DNA from: Allodiplogaster sudhausi
Lineage: Eukaryota; Nematoda; Chromadorea; Rhabditida; Diplogasteridae
NCBI GenBank assembly: GCA_945643635.1
Contig: CALZFC010000055.1
Location: 117,501 to 181,500 of the forward strand
Length of the DNA stretch: 64,000 bases
Direction of reading: 5' to 3'
Shown here one piece after another: positions 1 through 12,712 of this stretch (position 1 is its first letter; every line of letters begins with the position of its first letter). A model generated the notes under the pieces. It was not told where the DNA came from. It made no database searches and worked only from the letters and a program-made list of their open reading frames with translations. The translations under genes were made by a program, and so were the position numbers.

Positions 1-1
1 C

Positions 2-33
<32 letters not shown>

Positions 34-207
34 TTCTCTCACTCTCCTCTCTCTCCCTCTCTCTCTCCCTCTCTCTCTCTCCCTCTCTCTCTCCCTCTCT
101 CTCTCTCCCTCTCTCTCTCACTTCTCTACTCTGCAGCGTGAGCCTCCTCTCTCTCCCTCTCTCCCTCTCACTCTCTCTCACTCACTCTCTCTCTCTCTCC
201 CTCTCTC

Positions 208-255
<48 letters not shown>

Positions 256-266
256 CCACTCTGCAG
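1..266. repeat. CT-rich microsatellite in a Cav2 intron
   Basis: Nearly pure (CT)n/(CTCC)n tract forming the 3' end of an intron, sense strand pyrimidine. It ends at the acceptor CTGCAG just before the exon at 267. A second copy of that boundary (CTCTGCAG followed by CGTGAGCCTCCT) lies at about 129-148. Confidence 0.9.
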
Positions 267-3200
267 CGTGAGCCTCCTCGCTGGGAGATGCGTGAATGGC
301 GTCTCCGTCCCTTCAACTATGACAACACTCTGAATGCCATGCTGACTCTCTTCGTGGTGACAACCGGGGAGGGATGGCCTGGCATAAGACAGAACAGCAT
401 GGACACGACTTACGAGGAGCAAGGACCTTCTCCGTTCTTCCGTGTCGAGGTTACTTTATACAATTATAGCTTCGATAAAGCAAATTACGTATTTTCTGTA
501 TGTATATTCTTTATTCAGATGGCGATTTACTACGTTGCATTCTTCATCGTCTTTCCATTCTTCTTTGTAAACATCTTCGTTGCCTTGATTATCATCACTT
601 TCCAAGAACAAGGAGAAGCTGAGCTCTCAGAAGGAGATCTCGACAAAAATCAGGCAAGTATTTTTTAAGTAGCTTAATAAATTGAAATTAGACAGCTTAG
701 GCTGATAATCTTAAATATTACTTTGCTGGAGGATGAAAAATGTTAGAAGTGTACGATTGCAGAAGCAGTGCATTGACTTTGCATTGAATGCTCGGCCGCG
801 GTCACTCTTCATGCCGCAGGATAAGAACAGCATTAAGGTGATGGTGAAGGGGGGGGGCTGGTCTCTCTTTCAGTACAGTATCTGACCTCTCTTTCAGTAC
901 CGTATCTGACCTCTCTTTCAGTACAGTATCTGACCTTTCTTTCAGTACCGTATCTGACCTCTCTTTCAGTACAGTATCTGACCTCTTTTTCAGTACCGTA
1001 TCTGGTCTCCCTTTCAGTACAGTATCTGACCTCTCTTTCAGTATCGTATCTGGTCTCCCTTTCAGTACAGTATCTGACCTCTCTTTCAGTACCGTATCTG
1101 GTCTCCCTTTCAGTATAGTATCTGACCTCTCTTTCAGTACCGTATCTGACCTCTCTTTCAGTACAGTATCTGACCTCTCTTTCAGTACCGTATCTGACCT
1201 CTCTCTCAGTACAGTATCTGACCTCTCTTTCAGTACCGTATCTGCTCTCCCTTTCAGTACAGTATCTGACCTCTCTTTTGGTACCGTATCTGACCTCTCT
1301 TTCAGTACAGTATCTGACCTCTCTTTCAGAACCGTATCTGGTCTCCCTTTCAGTACAGTATCTGACCTCTCTTTCAGTACCGTATCTGGTCTCTCTTTCA
1401 GTACAGTATCTGACCTCTCTTTCAGTACCGTATCTGGTCTCCCTTTCAGTACAGTATCTGACCTTTCTTTCAGTACCGTATATGACCTCTTTTTCAGTTG
1501 AGTATCTGGTCTTTCTTTCAGTACAGTATCTGGCCTCTCTTTCAGTACCGTATCTGGTCTTTCTTTCAGTACAGTATCTGGCCTCTCTTTCAGTACCGTA
1601 TCTGACCTCCCTTTCAGTACAGTATCTGACCTCTCTTTCAGTACCGTAAATGACCTCTTTTTCAGTACAATATCTGGTCTTTCTTTCTGTACAGTATCTG
1701 ACCTCTCTTTCAGTACCGTATCTGGTCTCCCTTTCAGTATAGTATCTGACCTCTCTTTCAGTACCGCATCTGGTCTCCCTTTCAGTACAGTATCTGACCT
1801 CTCTTTCAGTACCGTATCTGGTCTCTCTTTCAGTACAGTATCTGACCTCTCTTTCTGTACCGTATATGACCTCTTTTTCAGTAGAGTATCTGGTCTTTCT
1901 TTCAGTACAGTATCTGGCCTCTTTTTCAGTACCGTATCTGGTCTTTCTTTCAGTACAGTATCTGGCCTCTCTTTCAGTACCGTATCTGACCTCTCTTTCA
2001 GTACAGTATCTGACCTCTCTTTCAGTACCGTATATGACCTCTTTTTCAGTACACTATCTGGTCTTTCTTTTAGTACAGTATCTGGCCTCTCTTTCAGTAC
2101 CGTATCTGACCTCTCTTTCACTACAGTATCTGACCTCTCTTTCTGTACCGTATATGACCTCTTTTTCAGTACAGTATCTGGTCTTTCTTTCAGTACAGTC
2201 TCTGGCCTCTCTTTCAGTGTCGTATATGACCTCTTTTTCAGTACAGTATCTGGTCTTTCTTTCAGTACAGTATCTGGCCTCTCTTTCAGTACCGTATCTG
2301 GCGGCTGGTGACCAGCACGCCCTTCGAGTACTTTATTATGGCGATGATTGTCTGCAACACCATCATTCTTATGATGAAGTTCCATGGCAATTCAGAGTTC
2401 TACGAAAAGGTCTTCTTTCTATTTTGCTTCTATTTCGAGCAGTGTAAAGGCATGAGACTTATATGGATGGATTTCCTTCTTTTAATAGTCATTAATTAGG
2501 TGCTGAGATTGTTCAACACTGCCCTGACAGCCGTGTTCACAGTGGAGAGCATCCTCAAGATTCTTGCCTTTGGCGTCCGGGTTTGTTTATTTAAAATAAT
2601 AATTGACGTTGCACTGGAGTAGAAGCTGCGAGTGAGAGTTGTCAACCTTGCAGAACTACTTCCGCGACGGCTGGAATCGCTTCGACTTCGTGACCGTGGT
2701 GGGATCCATCACGGACGCCCTCGTGACAGAGTTCGGTGGTCACTTCGTGTCCCTCGGCTTCCTCCGACTCTTCCGTGCAGCTCGGCTCATTCGCCTTCTT
2801 CAGCAGGGATACACTATCCGCATTCTTCTCTGGACTTTTGTTCAATCTTTCAAGGTTTTTTATTTCCTCTTCTCTCTCTCTAATTGTTTTTTTTTCATTC
2901 GCTGTTTTTAGTTATGGCGAAGTTGCGCTCTTGTTTGTTTTTTCTTCAACTAATTACGGTTAACATTTCCAAAAGCCACGTAAGAGAATAACTGCCTAGA
3001 TTTGAGTAGGATGCGATGCAGTTAGGAATTGATGAAAGACTATTAGATGCTGAATGAGTTGTGTTGAGGCTCTTCCCTATGTCTGCCTCCTGATTGGAAT
3101 GCTCTTCTTCATCTATGCAATCGTTGGAATGCAGGTTGCCTTTTCTATTCTTATCCGCCCTTACTCTTCTATGAAAATTGTCTTAGGTCTTCGGCAACAT

Positions 3201-3320
3201 TTGGTTGGATACGACGACCGAGATTAACAGACACAACAATTTCCAATCTTTCTTCAACTCGCTCATTCTGCTCTTTCGGTCAGATTGAATGCTATTTCCT
3301 CTTTTCGAACTCTTTTCCTC

Positions 3321-3382
<62 letters not shown>

Positions 3383-4146
3383 CTTCTCTCTCCTTCTCTC
3401 TCTCGCTCTCAGTTCTCTCTCTCTCAATTCTCTCGTTGTGTCTCGCTGTCTCTCTCTTTCCTCTCTGTCCTTCTCCCTCTCTCTGTCTCGCTCTCTCTCT
3501 CTCTCTGCTGCAGATGCGCAACAGGAGAAGGCTGGCAAGATATAATGATGGCGTGTGCCTCGGGTAAGTACTGCGCGAAGCCGGGGAGCACGGAGATCAA
3601 CTACGCGAAGGAGCCGAAGTGCGGGACGAACATCTCGTATGCCTACTTCACAACTTTCGTCTTCTTCTCTACCTTCCTCGTCCGTTTCCGCTCTCTTCTC
3701 TCCTTCGCTATTTCCTTCTCTTCCTCCCCTATCTTATTCCCTTTTCCTCCCCCCTACCTTCTCTGCTGTCTTAAGTGTGCCCGTTTTTTCTTCCAGATGC
3801 TGAATCTGTTCGTGGCTGTGATCATGGACAACTTCGACTACCTGACCCGTGATTCCTCCATCCTGGGTCCTCATCATCTGGATGAGTTCATTCGTGTCTG
3901 GGCGGACCACGACCCGGCAGCCACGTCAGTATACATTTCACTGCAATACTTCGTTAGGGGTAACCTTTTCCACTTTCTAGCGGCCGCCTTCACTACACGA
4001 GTATGTACGAGATGCTGCGTAACATTGCTCCCCCGGTTGGCTTCGGGCGGAAGTGCCCCTATCGCCTCGCTTACAAGCATCTCATTCGGTATGCTTGGTC
4101 TTCTCTCTCTCTATCTCGCTCTCCCTGTCTCTCACTCTCTCTCTCC

Positions 4147-4184
<38 letters not shown>

Positions 4185-6815
4185 AGTCATGCGTGGTTGC
4201 AGAATGAACATGCCCGTAGCAGAGGACGGGACAGTGCACTTCACGACGACTCTCTTCTCTCTTATCCGGGAATCCCTCTCCATCAAGATGAGACCAGTCG
4301 AGGAAATGGACGACGCCGACGAAGAACTCCGACAGACTCTCCGCAAGATATGGCCTCTCAAGGCCAAGAAGAACATGATTGATCTGGTTGTGCCGCCCAA
4401 TCATGAACTCTGCTTCCAGGTCAGCATGCTTTTCTCTCGCTCTCTCGCACTCTCGCTCTTTCTCTCTCTCATTCTCTTTATCTCTCTCTTTCCCTTTCTC
4501 TATCTCTTTTCCAGCTCTATTGTTCTCTCACTTTTCCTTATTCCTTTTAGAAGCTCACAGTTGGCAAGATCTATGCCGGTCTACTTATTCTTGAGAATTA
4601 TCGAGCGAAGAAGTCTGGAAACGAGGTACAAATTTAAAAATTAATCGTGTAACTTTTTGTTATCTTTTGTATGAAATATAGAAGAAAGAAAGCAAGAAAT
4701 GTGGGAGATGAAGCTGGAATGAAAGGGGCCTCTCTCTCCCCTGAGCCCCCCTGATCTCCCTCCAGCTGGAGTGTAAGGGAGCCTCTCCTCTGACCCCCTG
4801 ATCTCCCTTCAGCTAGAGTGAAAGGGGGTCTCGCTCCCATGGTCCTTCCTGATTTCCCTCCATGACCCCTCCTGATCTCCCTCCATGACCCCTCCTGATC
4901 TCCCTCCATGACACTTCCTGATCTTCCGCCATGACCCCTCCTGATCTCCCTCCATGACCCCTCCTGATCTCCCTCCATGACCCCTCCTGATCTCCCTCCA
5001 TGACCCCTCCTGATCTCCCTCCATGACCCCTCCTGATCTCCCTCCATGACCCCTCCTGATTTCCCTCCATGACCCCTCCTGATCTCCCTCCATGACCCCT
5101 CCTGATCTCCCTCCATGACCTCTCCAAATCTCCCTCCATGACCCCTCCTGATCTCCCTCCATGACCCCTCCTGATCTCCCTCCATGACCCCTCCTGATCT
5201 CCCTCCATAACCCTTCCTGATCTCCCTCCATGACCCCTCCCACCACTTCCAGGTAGATCTCCGCCGCCGCGCACTCGCCGCAAGCATTCTCATTCGACGT
5301 AGAAACGCGTTGAGAGATGCTTTTGAGGTCTCCCCTCCCCTTCCTGGACTTTTCTTCCTCTTTCTTTCCCAGTCATGCGCTTCGTAGTTCCCAGAGATCT
5401 CTTCAATTTTCATAGTGTAGTGATGAATCCATGCTCGCTCTCTTTTATCCTTTTTCCGCTTAGCTGGTGGTGTCTCCATGACATCTGCATTGAATGGAGT
5501 GAATGATGGCGGATGGAATGAAAAGGAGTTCCCCTTCCCCCTCTCCGTCCTCTCCTTGCAGATCGGGGGCACTTCCTTCTTCGGCGGTGGCCTCCGCAAC
5601 CTCGTGGCTGCTGCGAAGTGTGCCGCCAGTCACTCCGCCGCAGCTGCTCATGTTTGGATTCTTCTTTTTTCTTATCGTTATTTACTGTACTTTTAGGTAT
5701 ATTAGTTGTGTTCGTTACACAATATGTAAAATAATTGTATGATGTGAAAAAACGCCTTAAGGTGGTAACTCCGTCTTCTGCTGCCGCTGAAGAATCAGCC
5801 CTCCTCCCCAACTCCATTCACCGTTCCCCTTCTCCTTCTCCCACTCCTTCTCGATCTCCTTCTCCTTCCATTCATCCTGTCGATGGACAACAAGTTGCTG
5901 TAAGGGTCTTTCCTTTGCAAAGTCTTCTTTTTTAATTTAGTTATCCTTTATATCTATGTGAAATCGAGCTCTCTTTTGTACAGAATGTTTCCATTCAGCG
6001 TCCATATTCACTGCTATCTTCACTGGTGGACAGCATCAAATCCCGTCCAGGGAATCCGGAATCAGAGGGACAACTTCCTCCGAGTGGAGTTGAGTATTCA
6101 CAAGGAGCTGGGAATGGCCATCTGTTAGTCCACAACTTGGATGTACAAGAAGTCCACTGCCTGATTGAAGGGACAAGCCGGGTGGTCGTCGTCTTTCGGA
6201 TATCCTACAGAGAATGCGCGGTCGGGCGGTGGGTGCCCTCCCTGAGCACCCTCACGTTAGTTCTTCTCTTTTCCTTCCCTTCAGCTTCTCTTTCACACTT
6301 CACTCTCTCCTCCACAATGACTCTTCATTTTTCTCCTCTCATCCTTCTTTGTGTTTACCACAGTCGAGAGTTCTCCTCCCCGACGTGTCTATTCTTTCTC
6401 TTGTTCTAGACTCGGTTTTCATGCTATCGCGACCGTGGAGCCAGCGACGAGGTAAATGAGAGAAAGAGAAAGGGACATGGAACAATTAAAAAAGAAATCA
6501 AATCTAAATGCCGCATATTGAATGTGAGTGCGTGTTGTTTGAAGTAATCAGAAATAACCTTACCTGGCCAGTTCTCGACTCTCTCTCTCTCTCTGTCTCT
6601 CTCTCTTTCTCTCTCTCTCTCTTTCTCTCTCTATCCCTTTTTCTCTATCTATCCCTCTCTCTCTCTCTTTCTTTCTTTCTCTCTCTCTATCCCTCTTTCT
6701 CTACCTATCTATTTATCTCTCTTTCTCTCTCTCTCTCTCTTTCCCTCTTTCTCTATCTATCTTTCTCTCTCTCTCTTTTTCTTTCTTTCTCTCTCTCTCT
6801 ATCCCTCTTTCTCTA

Positions 6816-6860
<45 letters not shown>

Positions 6861-8883
6861 GCTCCACAACTAGGAGAATCCGAGAGGATGATTAGTTCCT
6901 GGTTGGCTCATAAACTAGCGCGTGTTCATTCTACAGCCCTCGTTGTCCTGTTTAGCTAAAACATGGCATGTGCTATTTGTGTTTCTTCTTTCTTCTACTG
7001 GGAACTCCTCCCTTTCATCTATGATCACCCTTCATCGCAGAAGCTTTTATGTGCCCTTCTTCCCGAATTATCCGTACTGACAATAGCTTTCTCCTATTCG
7101 CTCGCGCCCTTCTAACCCTTGCACTGAGCGGTTCCTGGATAGACTTGTATTGTGATATCAACACACACACACACTTACAAAAGAAGCATGAGATAGAGGG
7201 AGAGAAGAGAGAGAAGATGAAGAATGAAGAGAGAGAGAGAGAGAGATAAGAAAGAGACAGAAGATGAAGAAGGAAGAGAGAGAGAGAGAGAGAGAAGATG
7301 AAGAAGGACGACTCCACGAGGGGGGAGGGATGATCTGGTGTGATTTGCGTGTTTGAAGCCCTGACTGAATGCTCCCTGCCATGTTCTGTTCTGTTTAGCT
7401 GTGCTCCCCTCGCCTGTCTCTCCTTCATTCTTTCCCTTTCCGTTCCAAAGTCTGCCCTCACTTCCTAAGCAAGAAAAGGATTCTTCTCTTGGCATGGATT
7501 CGTCTGTTGAATGGAATGAGTGACGAGTTGAGATGTTCTCTTTTTGCCTAACCTCTCTCCTTTGCCACGCCATCCGAGTGCTCTCTTTTCTTCTCATTCT
7601 TTCTCTCTCTCTCTTCCCTTGATATCTTTCTTTCTCTGCTGCAGAGAGAGCAGCTTCTCCGTTCTCCCTCTCCTCGTTATCGGTCGACGGGAGATCGTCG
7701 AGGTTCTCCGTCCTCGCCGGCCTATCCTCTGCATACTTATCGAAGTGGTCGGTATTAAAGATCGCCTATCTGATACTTCTAAAAGATTTAATCATTCAAG
7801 AGAGTTATTACCCTTTTTGGTAATCCTTTGTTATTGCTTTAAATTTTAACATGATGAGGCTGATAATTGAGAATCTCCGCCGTCTTCCCGCTCAGAAGTA
7901 AGCGTAGTCCGTAGAGTGGCAGGCCCCCCTCCACGTCGCTACGGGGGAGGATACGGAGAGGGGGAAGGAGGGGGAGGGGGTCGCTCTCCTCTCTATTCCG
8001 ATGACTCCCACTCTCACTCCATTCCTGACAGCTACCGGCGGCATCCTCCGCACTACGCTCGATATCGAGGTCTTTTCAGTTTTATATACATCTTTAATCT
8101 ACTTTATGTGCCTCCTCTTACCTGGAAATGGTCAGAAGCTTTAAAATGATTTTTAAAACCTTTATTGGAATTCAGTAAGCTTAGGTCGAAACTTGAAAAA
8201 TGCCAAAGAGCGTGAATTTACCGAACCAAATTTTCTTCTCTGCCAAGTAACGGCGAAAAATACTGCATAACCAGAAGAAACGCCATCTGCTCCAAATATT
8301 TACGAACATGGGTTAATAATGCTACTAAATATCGAGTTGCTAACCATAATTGGCCTTCTTTGAATTCCATCGCAATGGTAATGTTAAAAAAGGTCAGCGA
8401 TTTATTTATTTATTTAGAGCTTTCTGAGAGTTCCCGGGTTAATTCATTAATATTGAAATCCTTTGTATATGTCTATAAATTCCCTCGTTTCCTGCAGCGT
8501 CGCTGACCCCGACGGAGATGAGCGAAGAAGAAGACCCAATGCCCTCTGCCATCCGCCAACGACGTCTTCCACTGATCGGCAGCATCCCAACTGGCGGGGC
8601 CCTCTTCCCCCCCTCCGGCAGCATCCCAACTGGCGGGGCCCTCTTCCCCCCCTCCGGCAGCATCCCAACTGGCGGGGCCCTCTTTCCCCCCTCCGTTCCT
8701 TCCCTGGGGGGCATCTCTCCGGCCCTACCTCTGGCCAACCACTCTGGCTACGTGAACACGTCTCCGACTGTGTATGCCACCCCTGCCTACCACTCTCCTC
8801 GTTCCCTCGCTGGCTATTACACTCCGAGGGACACTCTCCCTGCTACTCAGTTCTACGACGAGAGCCCGTCAGACTTTGGCTAG
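267..8883 (+). CDS. unc-2: voltage-gated calcium channel alpha1 subunit, Cav2 type (3' part of gene)
   Basis: Pore subunit of a presynaptic-type calcium channel; the window opens inside repeat III. Exons in phase: 267-449, 519-653, 763-837, 2290-2409, 2500-2580, 2654-2854, 3069-3134, 3187-3278, 3514-3679, 3797-3924, 3981-4088, 4203-4419, 4551-4625, 5253-5327. Visible in order: repeat III pore loop with TGEGW; IIIS6 ([17 protein letters not shown]); the III-IV linker; repeat IV S1-S3; IVS4 with regularly spaced Arg ([12 protein letters not shown]); repeat IV pore, again TGEGW; IVS6 ([16 protein letters not shown]); EF-hand-like region; and an IQ-type segment ([13 protein letters not shown]). 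The [14 protein letters not shown] stretch is typical of Cav2. Both visible selectivity-filter positions are Glu. Exons 7919-8069 and 8498-8883 join in phase and form a Gly/Pro/Ser/Arg-rich tail ending ESPSDFG; coding exons between 5328 and 7918 (around 5560-5660, 5756-5900, 5983-6256, 7646-7740) are probable but their joins are not settled. The 653/654 junction is GC-AG. Confidence 0.93.
866..2306 (+). repeat. 24-bp minisatellite built from a 3' splice site
   Basis: About 60 tandem copies of a 24-bp unit, often alternating in a 48-bp higher-order form (TACCGTATCTGA / TACAGTATCTGA). Each unit carries CTCTCTTTCAG followed by TAC. The last copy is the functional intron-exon border: exon 2290 begins TACCGTATCTGG, encoding YRIW at the start of IVS1. 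The unit is therefore the acceptor plus the first 12-13 exon bases. Because 24 is a multiple of 3 the array is open in several frames on both strands; those frames are not genes. Confidence 0.95.
4840..5240 (+). repeat. 22-bp minisatellite in a Cav2 intron
   Basis: About 18 tandem copies of a 22-bp unit (CCCTCCTGATCTCCCTCCAT plus two bases) with a few substitutions, in the intron between the IQ-region exon (ends 4625) and the exon at 5253. It yields long but meaningless open frames on the minus strand. Confidence 0.93.
8577..8693 (+). repeat. in-exon 39-bp triplication (13-residue repeat)
   Basis: Three almost identical 39-bp copies inside the last Cav2 coding exon encode three copies of [13 protein letters not shown]. 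The frame is preserved and the repeat lies in the disordered-looking channel tail. Confidence 0.85.
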
Positions 8884-9183
8884 TTGTCTTTTTCTTCATT
8901 CTTTTTGCATTTAAAATAGATATCTGTATTTCATGATGATTCTTTCTATCACGTACAGTTTTATTTTTTTCAGAATTGAGGGACCCAATTGAAGATGAAG
9001 GTGCTCGTCCATCGTACTTGTATGCAACCCGAGAGGGTCCAGGAGATGGACCTCAGGGGCCTCCCCTCAGATCAGTCCAGGCTCAGCCTGCCGACATTCC
9101 TCTCTCCGATTCTGATTCTTCCATCCAGCAATGGCATCTCTGAAGGTTTTCTTTCTCTTCTAGTACTTACTGCGTAAGAATTC

Positions 9184-9950
9184 ACCTCCTCATTCTTTTT
9201 CACTGCCACTGCTCTGAGAACGAATTATTTTCCTCGTTTTTTTTTTTAAAATAGAAACTGATTTGGGTCATGTTGTGAACCGTGGCCATCAACTGTGATT
9301 TGAACGAACTGGGATGCTTTCTTCTAATTTACTTTATTTTATTTATATCCTTCCTGCTTTAACAAATCGGTGGTCTTTCAAAAGTCGCTTCATATGGCCT
9401 GTTGTATTCCTTGCCGACTCGTTTTACTTTTCTTATTCTTTTTTTTTGAAAGATAAAATATTATCATTATTGTTATTGAAATATTAGATGTTGGTAATTG
9501 ATGGCGCGAGGGAAGAATGTATGAAGGACATCCACCGACTGCCGACGAAGCACATGTATGTATGTACATAGTTTCAGCCGATCAGGATGAAAAGTCCGAG
9601 CTAGCAAAGAGGCGGAGGTGGCAGTGAAGAGTGGAGCAAACGGAGTAAGTGTTGCCGCTCAATCATTCTGAATTAAAAGGCGCCTTCCATTTTGATCCGG
9701 CAACGTGTCTCGGCTATGAATAACGAAGTGGCTAGAACCAAGTGTAACAGGAATGAGAGAAACAGAGCTGAGAGAGAATGACAGAAGCAGAGAGCGGGAG
9801 AGTCCAGGTGGGCAGCATTCACCCCCCCCCCCCATCATATTCGCTCTCCTAACTGCTTCTGTTATCACAGGAGAGGGCAGCTGGCAGCAGCTTGACCTTC
9901 AATAGCCATTTTCAAACCGACCTCGATATTCCCTCTTCCTAGTCTCCTCT

Positions 9951-9985
<35 letters not shown>

Positions 9986-10957
9986 CCTCTCTCACTCGGT
10001 ATCTCCATTCTCTCTCTCTCTCTCTCTCAGCAATTTCATCTGTCTGTCCCCCGTACCTGTGCCCCTAGCAAGTGTTCGTTCCTATGAAATGCTTGAACTG
10101 CAGTGAATTATGACTGCGATGTGCGAGAATTCATCTCAATTAGGAAGAAAGCGTGAAAGGGGCACGCGATCCCTCCACTCCCCACTCTTCTCATTGTCAA
10201 ACCACTCCTGACACATCATGCCAAGGTTATTCAACAGATGAGTCTCGAAGGAGCAGACCGGAAGGGTCTGCGAGGAGAGATATAGAGAAAATGAGACAGT
10301 GAGAGAGACAGAGAGAGACAGAGGCAAAGAGAGAGAGACAGAGAGAGAGAGTGAGAGAGAGAGAGAGAGAGGCTAACTAGTTGTCCATAATAGACAGCAG
10401 AGAAAAGTCAGTCAACTCCTCATCTCTTACCTCTCATTGAATGGCTCTTCTTCTTCTTCCTCTTCTTCTTCAGCTCTCCCTTCACATGAACCTTTCCCGA
10501 CTTTTATTCCCATTACTATGTCATTGTTATTCTTGCCGCCCTTCTTTCCATTTGATTGAAGAATTCGATAAAATGGTTGCGCAACAAGAGACAACGAGAG
10601 GGGAAATACGAGAGAGAGAGAGTGAGACAGAGAGAGAGAGAGAGAGACAGAGAAAGAGCGTGCGAGAGAGAGGGAGAGAAGAGGGAAACGCCACTCACAA
10701 TTACCTGTGGCCCTTGAGACCGCCCGCCACTGCCCTCTAATGACCAATTGATATGCTCTGAGCGGAACTGTGATGGAAGATAAAGGGAGAGCAGAGACAA
10801 TGCAGGAGTGGGAAGAGGGCGTCCAGGTGGGCAGCCAAGTCCCGCTGAAGTTTCTTCATTCCATTCCTTTTTTTCTCATTCTCACTCTCTCTCTCTCTCT
10901 CTCTTTCTTTCTCTTTCTCTCTTTTCTCTCTTTCTCTCTCTTTCTCTCTCTTTCTCT

Positions 10958-10997
<40 letters not shown>

Positions 10998-11154
10998 GCG
11001 TCGCCATCTTCCACTTCCTATTCAGTTGTCTTCCCTTTGAATGCCGTGACTCTTCTGCGATCATGCCGGACACGTTCCACTGTTGCGGAGTGTCATTCGG
11101 ATTACTGGGGCTGCCTCACACGCGCCATTTTCTGACAGTTCCGTCCTCTCTTGT

Positions 11155-11188
<34 letters not shown>

Positions 11189-11880
11189 CTTCTCTCTCCC
11201 TCTCTATCTCTCTGTTCTCTCTCTTCTTCTCTCTCCCTCTCGCCTAATTTTTTTATCTCACTCAATCTCTGCATCGATGTGCCTCTCTCCTAACCCCTTC
11301 ATAGTCTGCTGGCTGACAATCCCTCGCTCCAGTGAGTTCTTCAGCGATCCGCGTACCGTATTCAATTAGGGTATACGGATACCAAAAGAGATCAAGCTCT
11401 CTGTCTTTTCTATATCCCTCTCCTATCTCTTTCTCTCTCGCTCTATCTCACTCGCTCTCTCTCTCTCTCTTGCTCTCTCTCTCTCTCTCTCTCTCTCTTC
11501 GCCAGCAAATGGAAGCGGCGTCATTTGAGGAGTGGAAGTGCATGGATGCACTACATAGCAGTCTCCTCGTATCCGGATCAGCGAAGCCTCTTCTCCACTC
11601 TACTCCTTCATTCTTTCCGCTACTCGATTTTTAAACTTTGCTCCGTCGACCTCCTCTCGCCCTCTTCAATCCCTCCTCTCTCTTCCCCGTGCTTTCTCTC
11701 TCACTCTCTTTTCACTCCCTCTTCTCTCTCCTCTCTCCCTTCTCATTCTCTGCTTTGCTCTCTCTCTCTCCCTCTTTCCATTCCTACTTCCTCATCCCCT
11801 TCTACCACCTGCTAACAGACGTAAGTACAGTTTATTTTACTTCTATTTTTTTCAAAAGGTAGTTTAGTATACAAAACTCC
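9184..11880. other. intergenic, simple-sequence rich, no gene seen
   Basis: Between the Cav2 3' end and the first BarH gene I see only CT and GA microsatellites (for example 9950-10030, 10270-10370, 10610-10680, 10880-10995, 11155-11240, 11450-11500) and A/T-rich spacer. A possible extra Cav2 exon or 3' UTR segment (reads LRDPIEDEGARPSYL) sits just upstream, at about 8974-9145, behind a TTTTTTTCAG acceptor, but no in-phase donor for it is convincing. Confidence 0.6.
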
Positions 11881-11884
11881 GCCC

Positions 11885-12057
11885 CTTTTGACAGGGCCCC
11901 GCCCTCCCAACCAATCATCGCCGCTGTTTAGGCTCGTTTATTCAGCGGCATTGGTGTGCGATTACTCGAGAAGAGTGAGTGAGAAGAGTTTGACTCTTCT
12001 TTTTGTTACCGTACTCCCTCGAATTGGAGAGCAAGAATCCCTTCGAGCATCCCGGAG
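11885..12057 (+). promoter_or_regulatory. duplicated promoter/5' region of BarH gene A
   Basis: This upstream stretch reappears inverted at 21251-21410 before BarH gene B. Shared elements include a GC-rich CGCCCCTTTTG block and a CCAATCATCGCCGCTG block with a CCAAT motif. Copy A carries about 18-20 extra bases between the two blocks (ACAGGGCCCCGCCCTCCC), copy B only three. Promoter function is inferred from position and conservation. Confidence 0.5.
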
Positions 12058-12712
12058 ATGAGTGTCCTGGATCCACGGCAATTCCTGTCCCTCCCTTCGC
12101 TCTATCAACTGGATGCTGCCACAGTTGCACTGCTTACGCGGATGCCATCTCAGTCTTCAGGAGGGGGAAAGTTAGTCGGCGGAAGCAGTTTTCGGATCTC
12201 GGATATCCTCGAATCCCCCGAAGCCAGCAGCGAGGATAAACCTAACACTAGCGCGGATACTGGTTGGTTCCTTTCTCCGTGGTTTCTCTCGTTCCATTCT
12301 CTCTTGTTCTGAGTCTGGGTCAATTTTGGTCAAGTCAACCGTGTCAATGATTGTCTGTTGGGGATTATCTCAAATTTGTCATGAATGGGATTACACGCTG
12401 AGCTTGGCGGATTAGAGACGCCTTAATGAATAATAGGTGACAGGTGATTTGCAGAGAGCGAGGGTGAACGGAATCATGCTCGGAGTTGTTCTGAGGATAG
12501 TCGAAGAGGAGGGGGAGCGAGTCCCGGACTCGGAGCGAAGAAGGCCCGCAAGGCTCGCACCATCTTCACGGATAAACAACTCCAGGAGTTGGAAGCCACT
12601 TTCGAGAAACACAAATATCTCTCCGTCCAAGACAGAATGGACTTGGCACATCGAATGGGACTCACTGACACTCAAGTCAAGACTTGGTACCAGAACAGAC
12701 GGTATCATTTTT
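11930..12712 (+). repeat. left arm of long inverted repeat (BarH copy A)
   Basis: About 780 bp that recurs inverted at 20596-21378. It covers the proximal 5' region, exon 1, all of intron 1 and exon 2, and stops about 10 bp into intron 2 (after GTATCATTTTT). I saw no substitution in the coding or intron parts I compared, only small differences in the upstream region. Confidence 0.9.

Noticed and set aside
802..2385. Very long open frame on the minus strand (repeating VLKERSDT)
   Set aside because: It is the reverse complement of the 24-bp splice-acceptor minisatellite in a Cav2 intron; openness follows from the unit length being a multiple of 3.
4634..5599. Long minus-strand frames with a repeating [19 protein letters not shown] pattern
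   Set aside because: Translation of the 22-bp intronic minisatellite; no start context, domain or splice logic.
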